DNA of 64,000 bases from Conus ventricosus (lineage: Eukaryota; Mollusca; Gastropoda; Neogastropoda; Conidae). Where the stretch lies: the NCBI GenBank assembly GCA_018398815.1, contig CM031601.1:30751293-30815292 (forward strand), read 5' to 3'. Below the pieces are notes generated by a model that saw only the letters and a program-made list of their open reading frames with translations, had not been told where the DNA came from and ran no database searches. The translations under genes were made by a program, and so were the position numbers. Below are positions 46,356 through 56,394 of this stretch, piece after piece; positions within the stretch are counted from its first letter, which is position 1; each line of letters starts with the position of its first letter.

Positions 46356-47969
46356 TGTAACCCCCACCACCCGAAAAGTCAGTGCGTGTGAGTTATCCCG
46401 AGTTCACCTGAACAAGGACGAACAATGTTCTCACTCAATAATTCAACTAAAAAAGAGATTTTGAAGTTTTACTATTTTTTATTTCCTTTATTACTTCTTT
46501 GTTTTTTAGCACAAGTAAACACGTCAATTACTAGTACACAATATTTTCAATTATAAACTGCTGGCTACACTTAAAAAGAAGATGCAGTTTGGATCATGAA
46601 CGAACGTGAAAGGCGCAGACACTGCAACCCACACACACAGAGAACAATGTTTTACTAACCTACACCATCACAAAAAATATTATAACACTCAGAACAAACT
46701 TTTGTTTAACATAACATTTAGACATACAGTGAATAAGACAATGGCTCTTCAAAAAATACAATTACAACCTCAACATTGAACAAAACAGAATTACTCCAAG
46801 TCAATACTCACAACATATGCACGCCAATCATAACATTCATTTTAACAACAAACGCACTGTTATATTCACATACTTTGCAGACATACTATGCAGCTTTTGA
46901 CAGTCACTATCTCAGTGACCAAGAGAGATAGGAATCGACACTTGCCCTCATACTCCTACAAGGCTAGATATGATTTTTCTTTTGTTTTCTTTCTTCCAAA
47001 ATGCAACTTATGTCCCATGGAATGGGTACAACCATAGACATCAATGCACAATTCCAACGGAATGGGAAAAAGAGAATTCTTTTGTACGTTTTTTCATTGT
47101 ATTAATAAAAGAAAGAATCAACCTCATCCCATCAAGCCATTTTACCATGACTCAGCATATGGAGACACCTCCAATTTCATGTAATGACAGAGAAAAAGCC
47201 TAGTCATTCCAACCGGATCAATGAATTAGACTTCAACTCTACTAACAACAGTTACACCATCTCTCGTAATTTATGAAACGCTGCATCTACCAGACAATAA
47301 ATAATTTTGCATCCCAACCACACAATAATCGTTATGAAGCAACTCTGAACTACAACAGAGTTTCTGCCATCACAACAAGTCAATTAACTGTTCAATCAGC
47401 AATGACAAAAGCAAAACATTAAACCTCACACAATCCAAATTAGTTTTTCCCGTTGCACAATTGCCAATCAACTAATTGTAAAAAAGAAAACTTAGTGAAA
47501 CCGAACAAAAGGTCCGACATCTACCAGTGCTAAACCAATTTCAACTAATGTTGATCAGAACAAAGGGCCCGACAACGACCGGCGCTAAACCAGATTCAGC
47601 TAAGTTTAATCGAACAAGGAACCTATGATGTTTTGAATGTATTAATCCCCAAACTTCATTTAATCATTTGTTTCTTCAATTAACTATACTAATCTTTTAT
47701 CAAACACCTAAAATAAACATAACATACCTGATTTAATCTCTGCATGAGCTCTCCACGTTGGTCCAATTCTCCACGCGGTGTGCCACTCCTGACATGCGAT
47801 TGTCCTTAACGGAAGTTGTTCTTACTTCGGTTTTATCATCACTTCCGTTTACATTTGTTTTCCTTCATTTCTTATTTACCACCCATAATAAGAATAATAA
47901 CAAAATATCCTGACTGCCTATAATGAATTAATAAAAAATGATCATTAACAATCTTAATAATTTCGATCT

Positions 47970-47988
47970 GACCAAGTGCCAAAAGGTG
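47970..47988 (+). repeat. Left terminal inverted repeat
   Basis: GACCAAGTGCCAAAAGGTG, directly after the ATCT duplication. Confidence 0.95.
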
Positions 47989-48149
47989 AGCCTCACAAGG
48001 GGTCCAGTTTCAGATGGCTCATATTTTCTTTAATCGAGCCTCATTTGAGTAATTGTTTGCTTTTATGTGTTTAGCATAAGTCATAGTTATACTGGAAATA
48101 AAGATAACATCAGCAACTTTATTTGGTGTTTTTATTTTGCGTGTGTGTT

Positions 48150-49138
48150 AGTCTGAAGTGGGTGACGATCCACCATTAAAAGCGGACAAGCAGACACCTT
48201 ATCACTTCCAGTCTACACCAACAGTGATTGAAGCTAGCATATTCGGCCAAACCTGCACTGATGCACTTTACATAAACCATTTTCGTCCACCAAAAGTGCA
48301 CAGAACGTAACAATCGGCTTTTCAGTCGACAGAGCTCCCGAAAGTTAAATGTGTCGGACGTGAGGCTCGGTGTAATCACTACTCCAAAGTTTCAAACGCG
48401 CGCTGTGCAGCGAAGGCTAAAAATACGGTCACAAAGCAATCTCTGCCCTTTCACCTGTGACGTCACTGATAGTCTACGCAAAAAATATCCCTGTTTTAAA
48501 TCTGCAGCAATTTTTTCTTTCAACTTCAAATTATGGTAAATTTTTGGCGTAAGAAACTCACGACCGACCAAAAGTCAATAAAATAATAAAAAACCAAAAA
48601 CGAAACAAGCTGACCTGATTAGTGTTTAGAGTTGGTCACATGACACGAACATGCCGCAAGATTCGTGGCTGTCTGCTATTGTTTAGGAGGACTGACTGCG
48701 AAAGAAGCCGTGTAATCAGTTATCCCCTTGCTCACGATCGACGCACGATTGGTAAGTTCTCACGACCGATCAATGTTTCTTCTTCCTTTAAGTATCCCAA
48801 GGCAAAACTTGCATTTTCTATTTTTCTGATGATTTGCAATGATGTACAAGCGCATTCTCAATGCAAATTGACCTCGCTGCAGAGTGCACGCGAGACAAGT
48901 AGTCGTACTTCTCGTTTGTTACCAACTTTTTACACCACCCCGGCATGGTGTAATTGTCACGTTCGACCATGCTAAGTTTGAAAACTACTAACCTTGTGTC
49001 TCAAAAACTGTTGCAAACAGATTAAAAGCATTGAGGGTGGCGATTTTTGGAAATCCGTGTTGGACGAAACCGAAACTGAAAGTAATGCCTAATTTAAAAA
49101 AAAGATGAAATCTGTATGTCGAGCGTGACATTACACTA
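48150..49138. repeat. Left-arm subterminal repeat motifs (four)
   Basis: Copies of a TGTCGGAYGTGAGTGATTACACC-like motif lie at about 48150-48175 (+), 48351-48375 (+), 48944-48970 (-) and 49115-49138 (+), with 1-6 differences each. Such arrays near transposon ends typically bind transposase; that role is inference. Confidence 0.7.
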
Positions 49139-49275
49139 ACGTTTTCGATGAGTGCACTTCTGGCACTCTTGTTGGTGGCTGGCAGCCGAAGTGGGATGTT
49201 GTCAAACATGCTTTTTCAGGCCCCTCATCTGTGTTGCCTTCATCACAGCAGTGTCAGGTTCCTTTCACCACTCCT

Positions 49276-49383
49276 GACAGGCAGGGCAGTCCTGCTGGTT
49301 CTGACACTGGTGACAGGCAGGGCAGTCCTGCTGGTTCTGACACTGGTGACAGGCAGGGCAGTCCTTTAGCCAGTTCTGACAGG
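49276..49383 (+). repeat. 36-bp in-frame tandem repeat in the OTU gene
   Basis: Units begin GACAGGCAGGGCAG at 49276, 49312 and 49348, with a partial unit at 49378. Each encodes a DRQGSPAGSDTG-like dodecamer. Confidence 0.9.
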
Positions 49384-49475
49384 CAGGACAGGTTGAATTT
49401 CTTTGAGCGGGTAGCTCGAGAAATGAGGGCATGTGCCACATTCAGTGATGTCCAGGAGCTATGCAGATTAAGGAG

Positions 49476-51527
49476 TGTCACAACCGACCCCTGGAGGTCT
49501 GCCCTGACAGGATCGGTTTAGATGGGAGTGAAGGGAGTGACTGAACTCACGCCCCGCAAGAGACCACACAATACAACACCCCATTTATTCACACCAACAC
49601 ACGCATAGTCACAAATAAGCATTCCAACACACACAACATGCACAATCACAATCAAGCATTTCAACACACACGACACACACACAATTAAGCATTTCAACAC
49701 ACACGACATACTCATGGTCGCAAATAAGCATTTCAACGCACACAACATAACCATAATCATAAATAAGGATTTCCAGCACACATTCCTTTCCGTGCTTCGT
49801 GTGGTTCCCCCACACCCCTGCCTCTCCAAAGTCCACTGTGAGCACCGAGTCGCATCAGGTGCCCCAAACCGGGTCGGTTCTTGAACGAAGTGTCTTTCAA
49901 TGCCGACACCATTGACACACACACACACACCCAAATTGCACGACACAGAGCGAACCACACTGGTGTCACGGGTTGTAGGAAGTCCGAGGACCGTGGAGAA
50001 CGCGTCCTGTGGGACGAGGCGTTGTCGCTGAAGGTCCCGGACAGGGGTCGGGATCCTCCAGCAAAGTCCACGTGCTCCTCAACCAGTGCGCGGCCCCAAC
50101 AGCGCAAGCTTCGGGTGAATCCCCCGGGAGGAGAGGAAACGGAAGGAACTGGAAGGAAAGAAGGAAGGGTACTGGAACCCCGCAGTCAGTACGGTCTGGC
50201 ATATGCCGTTAAATCCTAACAGCCCCTCGCATGATGGGCGAGGGGAGGTTTGCTGAATACACCAGCTCAACACAGACCGGAGCATAACACAGTAAACAAA
50301 CCAAACTGAGGAATGTTCGCTAAAGGTCTCCTCACACGAAGCAGGTAAGAGATTACATTCACAGGCTAAACACATGAATAGCAAATTATATCTTCATCCT
50401 TCCCTCACTCACGTTCAACATTTTCCTTTCTTAGGAACTGAACTAATACAGCAACCATTGTTTTATAACTGCCACCACATTTGCAAATAATAATAATTCA
50501 ATGGCACAATTATCACATTTTATAGCAACATTTCAAAATGACACAATTCTCCAACCACGCATCCAAACGACTAATCATGCGTACGCACGCTCGCAAACAT
50601 AAAACTCGTTCCCCTTGCACACACAAACAGACGGTGGCCGAAGAATAAGAGACCGGTGATTGTGACAGGGGCGGACGAGCGAGACCAAGCGAGTCCCAAC
50701 CCTAAATCACCAGGTTCTCCCCCATCCCCACCGACTACCGCATCACAAGATGCATAAAAAGAATAAAGAATTTTGGATATAATTTTGACTGGCCAGGTTA
50801 AAGATTGAATTAACCAGAGAAAAGTGGTCTCAAACAATATTTTTTTATCATTTTGAAAACAAAAGGAAATTGCGCAAAAGAGAAGAATTAGCCGGCTAAC
50901 AAAAAAAAACAACAACAAACAAACCACGAAACTGATGCTTACTAGCTACCCGTGGTTGACCCAGAAGTGGCGGGTCAAGCGACTCTCTACCCTCTGTCCA
51001 GTCGAGAGGACAGCAGAGCAGATGCGGAAAAGAGATGACGTGATGTCCCTCCCCTACAGGCCGACTGTAGGAATGAAGGTACCGACCGTACCTTCGACAA
51101 AGTGGTGAAGAACCAGAACCGGAGCAGGCGCTCCCAGGGACATCTTCCGCTCGAGTGAAGAGCTAACCTGCCTAAACGATGGCAGCCAACATGCCACGCT
51201 ACGTCACAGTGAGAATACCTCAAGCCTAAGAGGAATGATGCACGTGCGGCAGGTAAAAAGACAGGCGAGAGGCCGATAGAGACAGCCAGTTCAAGAGAAA
51301 AGTGCCAGCCACCCGTGAACCTGCAGGATGAATTGCACGGGCAGTGAAATTAGAGAGAGAGAGAGAGAAAGTAAACCTAACCTGAGCTGAGCTACATTAA
51401 GGTGCAACCACACCACAAGCCACATTAAGGGACGGATACACGACAACAACAACGACAATAAATAAATGAATAATTCCACCACCCTAGATGGGTCAATCGT
51501 CATAGGCCTCGTGACAAACTCGTGACA
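49476..51527 (-). mobile_element. Solo LTR inserted in the OTU gene
   Basis: 2052 bases bounded by TGTCAC...GTGACA with a perfect 5-bp duplication AGGAG (49471-49475 and 51528-51532). Removing the LTR and one AGGAG restores the OTU gene's reading frame across the junction, which confirms the borders. The minus strand has AATAAA near 49583, followed by a GT-rich stretch and then the LTR end, suggesting minus orientation. An imperfect roughly 46-bp tandem repeat with AAGCATTTCAACACACACGA lies at about 49600-49785. No internal coding domain is present; it arose by LTR-LTR recombination. The family is unknown. Confidence 0.9.
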
Positions 51528-52424
51528 AGGAGGGAGGAAGTAAATGCATATGATTTGCCTTCATCACAGTCCAGTCTTCTCCACAACCCAGTGGATAAAC
51601 ATGCCTGGAGTCTTCTCCCATCAGATGTTCAAAAGCGTTGTTCAACACTTGCTGTTGAAGGTGACGGCAACTGCTTTTTTCGATCAGTTAGCCTTCTTCT
51701 TTTTGGTACAGAAGGTACCATGTTGAACTCAATGCCGTGTTGTTTCTGCCATGGCTCTGGAGTCCAGTCTCTTTGTCGATGGTGGCAAATGGTGTTCACC
51801 TCATGATGAGGTGTCTCCTGAGGAAGTATTGAGAGTTGCTGTTATGACATCTTCCTCACCCACAGATTCACTCCTTTGTTCGTTGCAGTCCGAAGTGATG
51901 ACTGTTTTAAGAAACGGGACATATGCAGGGCTTTGGGAGTTTTTTGCCCTGTCGCTTGTTCTGAAATGCGCAGTGCAGTCTGTGTTTCCACCTTTGGGCT
52001 GGCATTTGTACAGGCAACACTGCAACCGAATCATTCGAGGCCCTGGCTGCATGAGAGAGCATAAGATTTGCATCATGGGACTTCCCTTGATGTTGAAAGA
52101 GAAGCTGACTGCCCTGAGAACTGGACACCAAATCATTTTGTGCCGGTGGTTGTTCACCAGTCTCAGTCACCTGTTCCACACCAGGGATCGTTCTATTTTG
52201 TTCTGTGGAATGGGCAGATGTACTTGTGTCAAGTACTGGAAGTTGACGAGCTTCTGCAGTTGGCGTGTGTTGGCTTCCTCATGAAGAAAGGCCAGAACTT
52301 GTATTCTTGGCATGTGCGTCCAGATTATTCGTGGGAGCCCCTGTCTGTGTTTCTCCAGGAGGTGCGCCTCATTCTGGATGAACAGTTGTCCAGCCAGTGG
52401 GTGCAGTATTTCAAGGCTGTCTAG

Positions 52425-52595
52425 ACATTTAGTCTACATGTTGCTTTTGAAACTCATGAAAGCTTCTGACATGAAGAGTGCTTGTTGTACTCTGACCACT
52501 GTTGGCACACATTTGTCAAAGGTATTTTAGAACAGATGGTTCTGTATCTTTGTGTTACTGGTAACCTTCACACTGGTTGGTAAAATGACTATAGG

Positions 52596-52686
<91 letters not shown>

Positions 52687-53120
52687 CTGAACAATTAAGT
52701 AGTGGGGGAAAACAAGTGCAGGTTAACAATTCTTCAGTTGTTATAGTAATGACTTGGCAAAGAGTTGAACTTTAAAAAAAAAAAAAATAAATAATTGAAG
52801 ATGAAGAAAATGGGGGGAACATATTATAAATATGAGAAGCCCTTCACAAGCTGCCTGAGGGAACTATCGTAATATATATTTGAGTCATGTATGAGCTTTG
52901 CCATGGTCATAGTGATGATGTTTTCGTTAATTTTGTTACACGATTATGTTGAGCATATCATTTGCTTATTGCTGCTTTTGTTTTCACTCAAACAAATCAC
53001 ACAATTTTTCACGAGGTGGAAACTTGGTAAAATGTTCCTTGTTGGTATACTTGCATGCCAAAATGTTTGATTGTGATGCAATGTGTGAATACACTTCATC
53101 CTGGAAAGGCGGATCATTTT
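52425..53120. other. Transposon 3' non-coding arm with (AT)n
   Basis: (AT)n at about 52596-52681; the rest is AT-rich with no gene seen. Confidence 0.7.
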
Positions 53121-53487
53121 TGGTGTAATCATCACATCTGACACATGCAATGAATATTCAAATTCAGTTGCAGCAGAACAATAAAAATGTTGTATTAAAC
53201 CATGATGTTGTTTTATGGAATGTGTGTAATGATTGAAAACTAAAAAAAAACTAAAAATCTGTTGTTAATCACAAATTTGTAAATTGTGATTGTGTGTTTT
53301 GTGTCGGATGTGAGTGATTACGACAACTAGTCTCCTTTATTCCCCTTAAAAATCAGATCCAAGTCATACAAATTATAACATGAAAAGATTATCTATAACA
53401 ATGGTCATGCACAATGTAGACTGATTTAATGTGTAGAAATGTATGAGTTATATGGCCTTTATGGTGTAATCGCTCACATCCGACATA
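53121..53487. repeat. Right-arm subterminal repeat motifs (three)
   Basis: Copies lie at about 53121-53146 (-), 53301-53322 (+) and 53461-53486 (-). Same motif as in the left arm. Confidence 0.7.
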
Positions 53488-53649
53488 CCTGAGGACATTT
53501 ATTTTAAAGTCAAATATCACAAAATCAACAACTGCACTTACCTTCTGCTTTCACATGACAATACAACAGTTCAAGTTAAGTATAAAAACACACTTTTAAA
53601 AGTAATTGTGTGATTCTGAATTTTGACCCCCCCTGTCCCTTTTTGTGAC

Positions 53650-53668
53650 CACCTTTTGGCACTTAGTC
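53650..53668 (-). repeat. Right terminal inverted repeat
   Basis: On the minus strand GACTAAGTGCCAAAAGGTG, directly before the second ATCT. Confidence 0.95.
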
Positions 53669-53757
53669 ATCTACAATTTTGACTTTCTACCCAAAACAAC
53701 CAAATAGACTAGCTTAACTTACCAAAATCAACTACGATATTGGGAAGGTTACACTAT

Positions 53758-54215
53758 CCTTGGTATTCTTTGCTCCTTGAAAACAAGTTGGCTATGATCT
53801 TTTGGATTGTGCATACAGAAGGACAAAAAACACTCATATTTGGTCTTTTTGCAGAGTTTGTTTCATGGTATTCAAAAATGCAAAATGCATGCCTCAGACA
53901 TCAGTACATTTCTTTTTTTTTGCAACAATACAATTTCAGTTGTTTTTAGTGGTTTGGAAGGGCAATGCTTGCTATTCTTATGTAACTTTCTTTAGAGTTG
54001 GTAACAGGTGAAGGCATGTCAGTGCAGGCTATGTAAGGCATACTAAAAGGCCACTTTAAAACACATGTTTCATGTACAGCATGCAGAATTATGTTCATCA
54101 TTTGATGATGGAGAAACTTGTATGCACTGCATTACTAAAGTACAACAGTTCATGTATGCTTTTGTGTCTTCCAGATGTTTTGCAATTGACAGGCAATGTT
54201 CTCTGTTGCTTCCAG
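53758..54215. other. Spacer right of the Gypsy element
   Basis: No feature seen. Confidence 0.4.
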
Positions 54216-54275
54216 ATGTCTTTAACTGAAAGAGCTGTTGGACTTATTCAGTCTGGATCATACCCACTTGATCAG
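54216..54275 (+). CDS. Candidate 60-bp orphan exon
   Basis: A strong acceptor (ctctgttgcttccag) ends at 54215 and a donor (gtgagc) starts at 54276. The 20-codon phase-0 insert reads MSLTERAVGLIQSGSYPLDQ, plausible amphipathic protein sequence. It is on the same strand as the RNF213-like gene and could be a later exon of it or part of another gene. I cannot match it to any family. Confidence 0.3.
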
Positions 54276-54538
54276 GTGAGCTGTACCTGACAATTAAAAA
54301 ATGCCTGTACTGGGTTTTATGGTTTGTTGCTGTTGGTATTCTTCTATAAGCAGGGGTGGGAGACCTTCCGTATTGATACAGAATTCCGTATAGCCAATTT
54401 TTCCTTCTTCTTTTTTTCCCCTTTTTCGTGTGCGCGTTTCATGTTCGGATTCAGGTTTTCACGCCACTTGTATTTGAAATCCGCAGTCTTGTTTTCAATG
54501 CATGAAGACCATATCATCGTGCTTTATATTTGTCAAAA

Positions 54539-54730
54539 ATGGAGCTGATTATCGACGATGCAGAGGCACGGAAGATCGACAATGACCTGAAGAAAAACAA
54601 GTGGAGAAATGAATGGATGGATGAGATGGACGAATAGAATCGTCCGTTCCGAAAATGGCTGCGGAAAACAAATGAAGTGCACACTGCTTCGTGTGTACTG
54701 TGCAGTCTGAAGCTTGTATTCAAGTCAAAT
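54539..54730 (+). pseudogene. Damaged BED-like zinc-finger exon
   Basis: ATG at 54539 opens MELIIDDAEARKIDNDLK followed by NKWRNEWMDEMDE, then an in-frame TAG. After it comes RPFRKWLRKTNEVHTASC and CxxC (CVLC) with FKSNGKK. It is homologous to the exon at 36035-36280 position by position (KWR-x-x-W, KTN, CxxC, SNGK), but the His pair of the finger is gone. Non-functional as read. Confidence 0.6.
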
Positions 54731-54839
54731 GGGAAAAAAGTTGATCAAAGTGCATTCCCAGGGGCTACAAATCTTGGCACGACAGGCTGAGAAAGATTTT
54801 CACAGATGGCCAGTGAGGTGCGCTAAGGGGCTTGAATCC

Positions 54840-54978
54840 AAGCATTTTCCAAGGGACAACAATGCCGTTGACCTCTATCGCACTGATGCCCCTGCCCTAG
54901 TTCCCATCACTATATATGGAGATGGAAACTGTCTGCCTAGGTGTGCTGCTTTGCTGGCTTACAAATTAAGTGACTGAA
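54840..54978 (+). pseudogene. OTU-domain N-terminal fragment
   Basis: The frame reads DLYRTDAPALVPITIYGDGN followed by CLPRCAALLAYKLSD and TGA. YGDGNCLPRCA is the OTU catalytic-Cys motif (DGNC). The fragment ends soon after the nucleophile helix and has no catalytic His. It is divergent from the OTU gene at 51.5-52.4 kb (CLPRC versus CFFRS), so it is probably an independent lineage. It lies inside the hAT-like element. Confidence 0.55.
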
Positions 54979-55361
54979 ATTTGGCCACTATCTTCTATTA
55001 ACATCACTGGTGAGTAATATTTATACATTGCATCCTATTTTGTTTTGACGATGTACTGAATTTCAGATGTATTCTAAGTAAGTATAAACATAAGTAAGCA
55101 TAACGTTTCAGTTTGATATTTAAGCCATAAGTCATATTTTGTCATATTTGGAGTCTTTTTGTATAGAATTAATTATTAACTTTGTTTTCAAAGAGAGGCC
55201 ATAAAAGTGTCTTGGCAAGACAAATTTTCTTCAGCTTCTGGGGGGCCTTGCGCCCCAGGCCCCCCAGCAGGGCGTTGCCCCTCCACCCCACTGGAAACCT
55301 AAAGCAGCCCCCTGGACCTCCGGCATTTCAGTATAGCTATAATTTTCTGCTCCCACCCCTG

Positions 55362-56041
55362 TATAAGTTTCAGTTTCATCAAGGAGGCGTCACTGCATGG
55401 GGACTAGTCCATATATGCTACACCACATCCGCTAAGTTTTCAGACTACGCTTTGCTTGATTTAAAGCTGATGGATAAATGATGAGAGAATTTAAGAAGAG
55501 GGTCTCATGGCTAGGACTTTGCAGATGTCTCACTACACATTAATCCAACACACTAGTCAGACCTTGAGTGCCTATCTAACATTGGTTGTGTCATTTTTAT
55601 CATTCTGTGTGTGTGTATAATGAGTGTACACATGGGTGTATGGGCACGGGCCAATATGTGTGTGCAAGCACATGTGCGTGTGCATGTATGCGTATGCATG
55701 AGTGTATGCAGATGTGTGTGCATTCGCATGTATCTGCATATGTATGTGTACATATATGTGTGTGCCTTCGTAAATGGGCATATACACAATTGCGTAACTG
55801 TATGGTTGTTCATGTATGTGTGCACGCATATGGGTGTGTATGTGCATGTGCACGCATGTACATGTGTGTGCACATAGGAGCGAGCGCATGTACGCGCACA
55901 TGAGTGTGTATGTGTGTGTGCGTGCGCGTGTGACTGTTCACCTTTGATTGTTCGTGGAAAATAAATGTTCAAAAGATGACTTAGGAACAAGAACATGAAC
56001 AAGATCAATAACATCAAGTACAGCATACACTCACGCGCGCA

Positions 56042-56109
<68 letters not shown>

Positions 56110-56394
56110 CACATCAGAAAAGAACAACAACACACACATATCGGAAAAGAACAACAACACACACATACAAGCAAGCACATACGCACGAACACTCACTAAT
56201 TCGCACACACACTCACACCAAGGCTTGCACACTCACTTCTGTGGACTCTCCAATTAACACCCCTGCATCATCCCACTGATGAAACACACCAGTGCACACA
56301 CATCTACAGTATACAATGGGGACCCTGAGAGATTCAGAGTCTTGTCTCAGTTGACATGTGTTTGATCATTTGTGTCTGTTATTGAAAAGGCCCA
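55362..56394. repeat. TG/CA-rich microsatellite region
   Basis: TG-rich with ATG interruptions at 55605-55932 and (CA)n at 56037-56102 continuing imperfectly to about 56230. No gene; long frames here are repeat artefacts. Confidence 0.85.

Larger units (their letters stand above)
49221..52424 (+). pseudogene. OTU-domain cysteine protease gene on the transposon, split by a solo LTR
   Basis: The frame starts after a possible acceptor (ctttttcag, ending 49219). It reads through a 36-bp in-frame tandem repeat (DRQGSPAGSDTG units, 49276-49383) and a helical block RLNFFERVAREMRACATF to 49475, where the LTR interrupts. The frame resumes at 51528 (EEVNAYDLPSSQ, NPVDKHAWSLLPSDVQKRC). The OTU catalytic motif VEGDGNCFFRSVSLLLFG (Cys nucleophile) follows at about 51658-51711, and after frameshifts the catalytic His motif WTPNHFVPVVV at about 52125. 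The C-terminus (FVLWNGQMYLCQVLEVDE, YSWHVRPDYSWEPL) resembles a Tudor/agenet-like reader; stop at 52422-52424. OTU proteases remove ubiquitin. At least two frameshifts lie between Cys and His. There is no good ATG, so an upstream exon is likely missing or unseen. Confidence 0.7.
47970..53668. mobile_element. TIR DNA transposon carrying an OTU gene (family unknown)
   Basis: 5699 bases inserted in the Gypsy LTR. The target duplication is ATCT (47966-47969 and 53669-53672), verified against the empty site in the left LTR. Terminal inverted repeats GACCAAGTGCCAAAAGGTG and GACTAAGTGCCAAAAGGTG match at 18 of 19 positions. Subterminal arms carry seven copies of a TGTCGGATGTGAGTGATTACACC-like motif in both orientations. 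The only coding region recognised is an OTU-domain gene, interrupted by a solo LTR. I see no DDE transposase. A 4-bp duplication occurs in Sola, Chapaev, Ginger and Academ groups among others, but I cannot place it by TIR. Confidence 0.9.
37536..53753 (-). mobile_element. Ty3/Gypsy LTR retrotransposon with nested insertions
   Basis: A complete LTR element on the minus strand. LTRs are at 37536-39222 and 46356-53753, the latter split by a 5.7-kb DNA transposon. The 4-base target duplication CTAT is at 37532-37535 and 53754-53757. Internal genes on the minus strand run gag, protease, RT-RNase H, integrase, the Ty3/Gypsy order. LTRs begin TGTAAC and end GTTACA and differ by only scattered substitutions and one-base indels, so the insertion is fairly young. 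Even so, the genes carry multiple frameshifts, making this copy inactive unless some indels are consensus errors. It lies opposite to the host gene. Confidence 0.92.
46356..53753 (-). repeat. Gypsy 5' LTR, split by a DNA transposon
   Basis: LTR sequence occupies 46356-47969 and resumes at 53669/53673-53753. The missing continuity is exactly what the left LTR has at TTTCGATCTACAATTTT. Confidence 0.95.
54351..55361 (+). mobile_element. hAT-like non-autonomous DNA transposon, copy 2
   Basis: Inverted ends CAGGGGTGGGAG (54351) and CTCCCACCCCTG (to 55361; the strand here reads GCTCCCACCCCTG). TATAAG is repeated directly outside both ends (54345-54350 and 55362-55367). It contains a damaged zinc-finger exon (54539-54730), an OTU-domain fragment (about 54840-54978) and a GC-rich module with GGGGGGCCTTGCGCCCC and GGCCCCCCA (about 55238-55270). 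The finger and GC-rich module are shared with 35776-37032. The visible duplication is 6 rather than 8 bases, so the hAT label is tentative. Confidence 0.6.

Noticed and set aside
55553..56279. Open frame of 185 codons and neighbours
   Set aside because: Translation of TG/CA repeats; no conserved motif.
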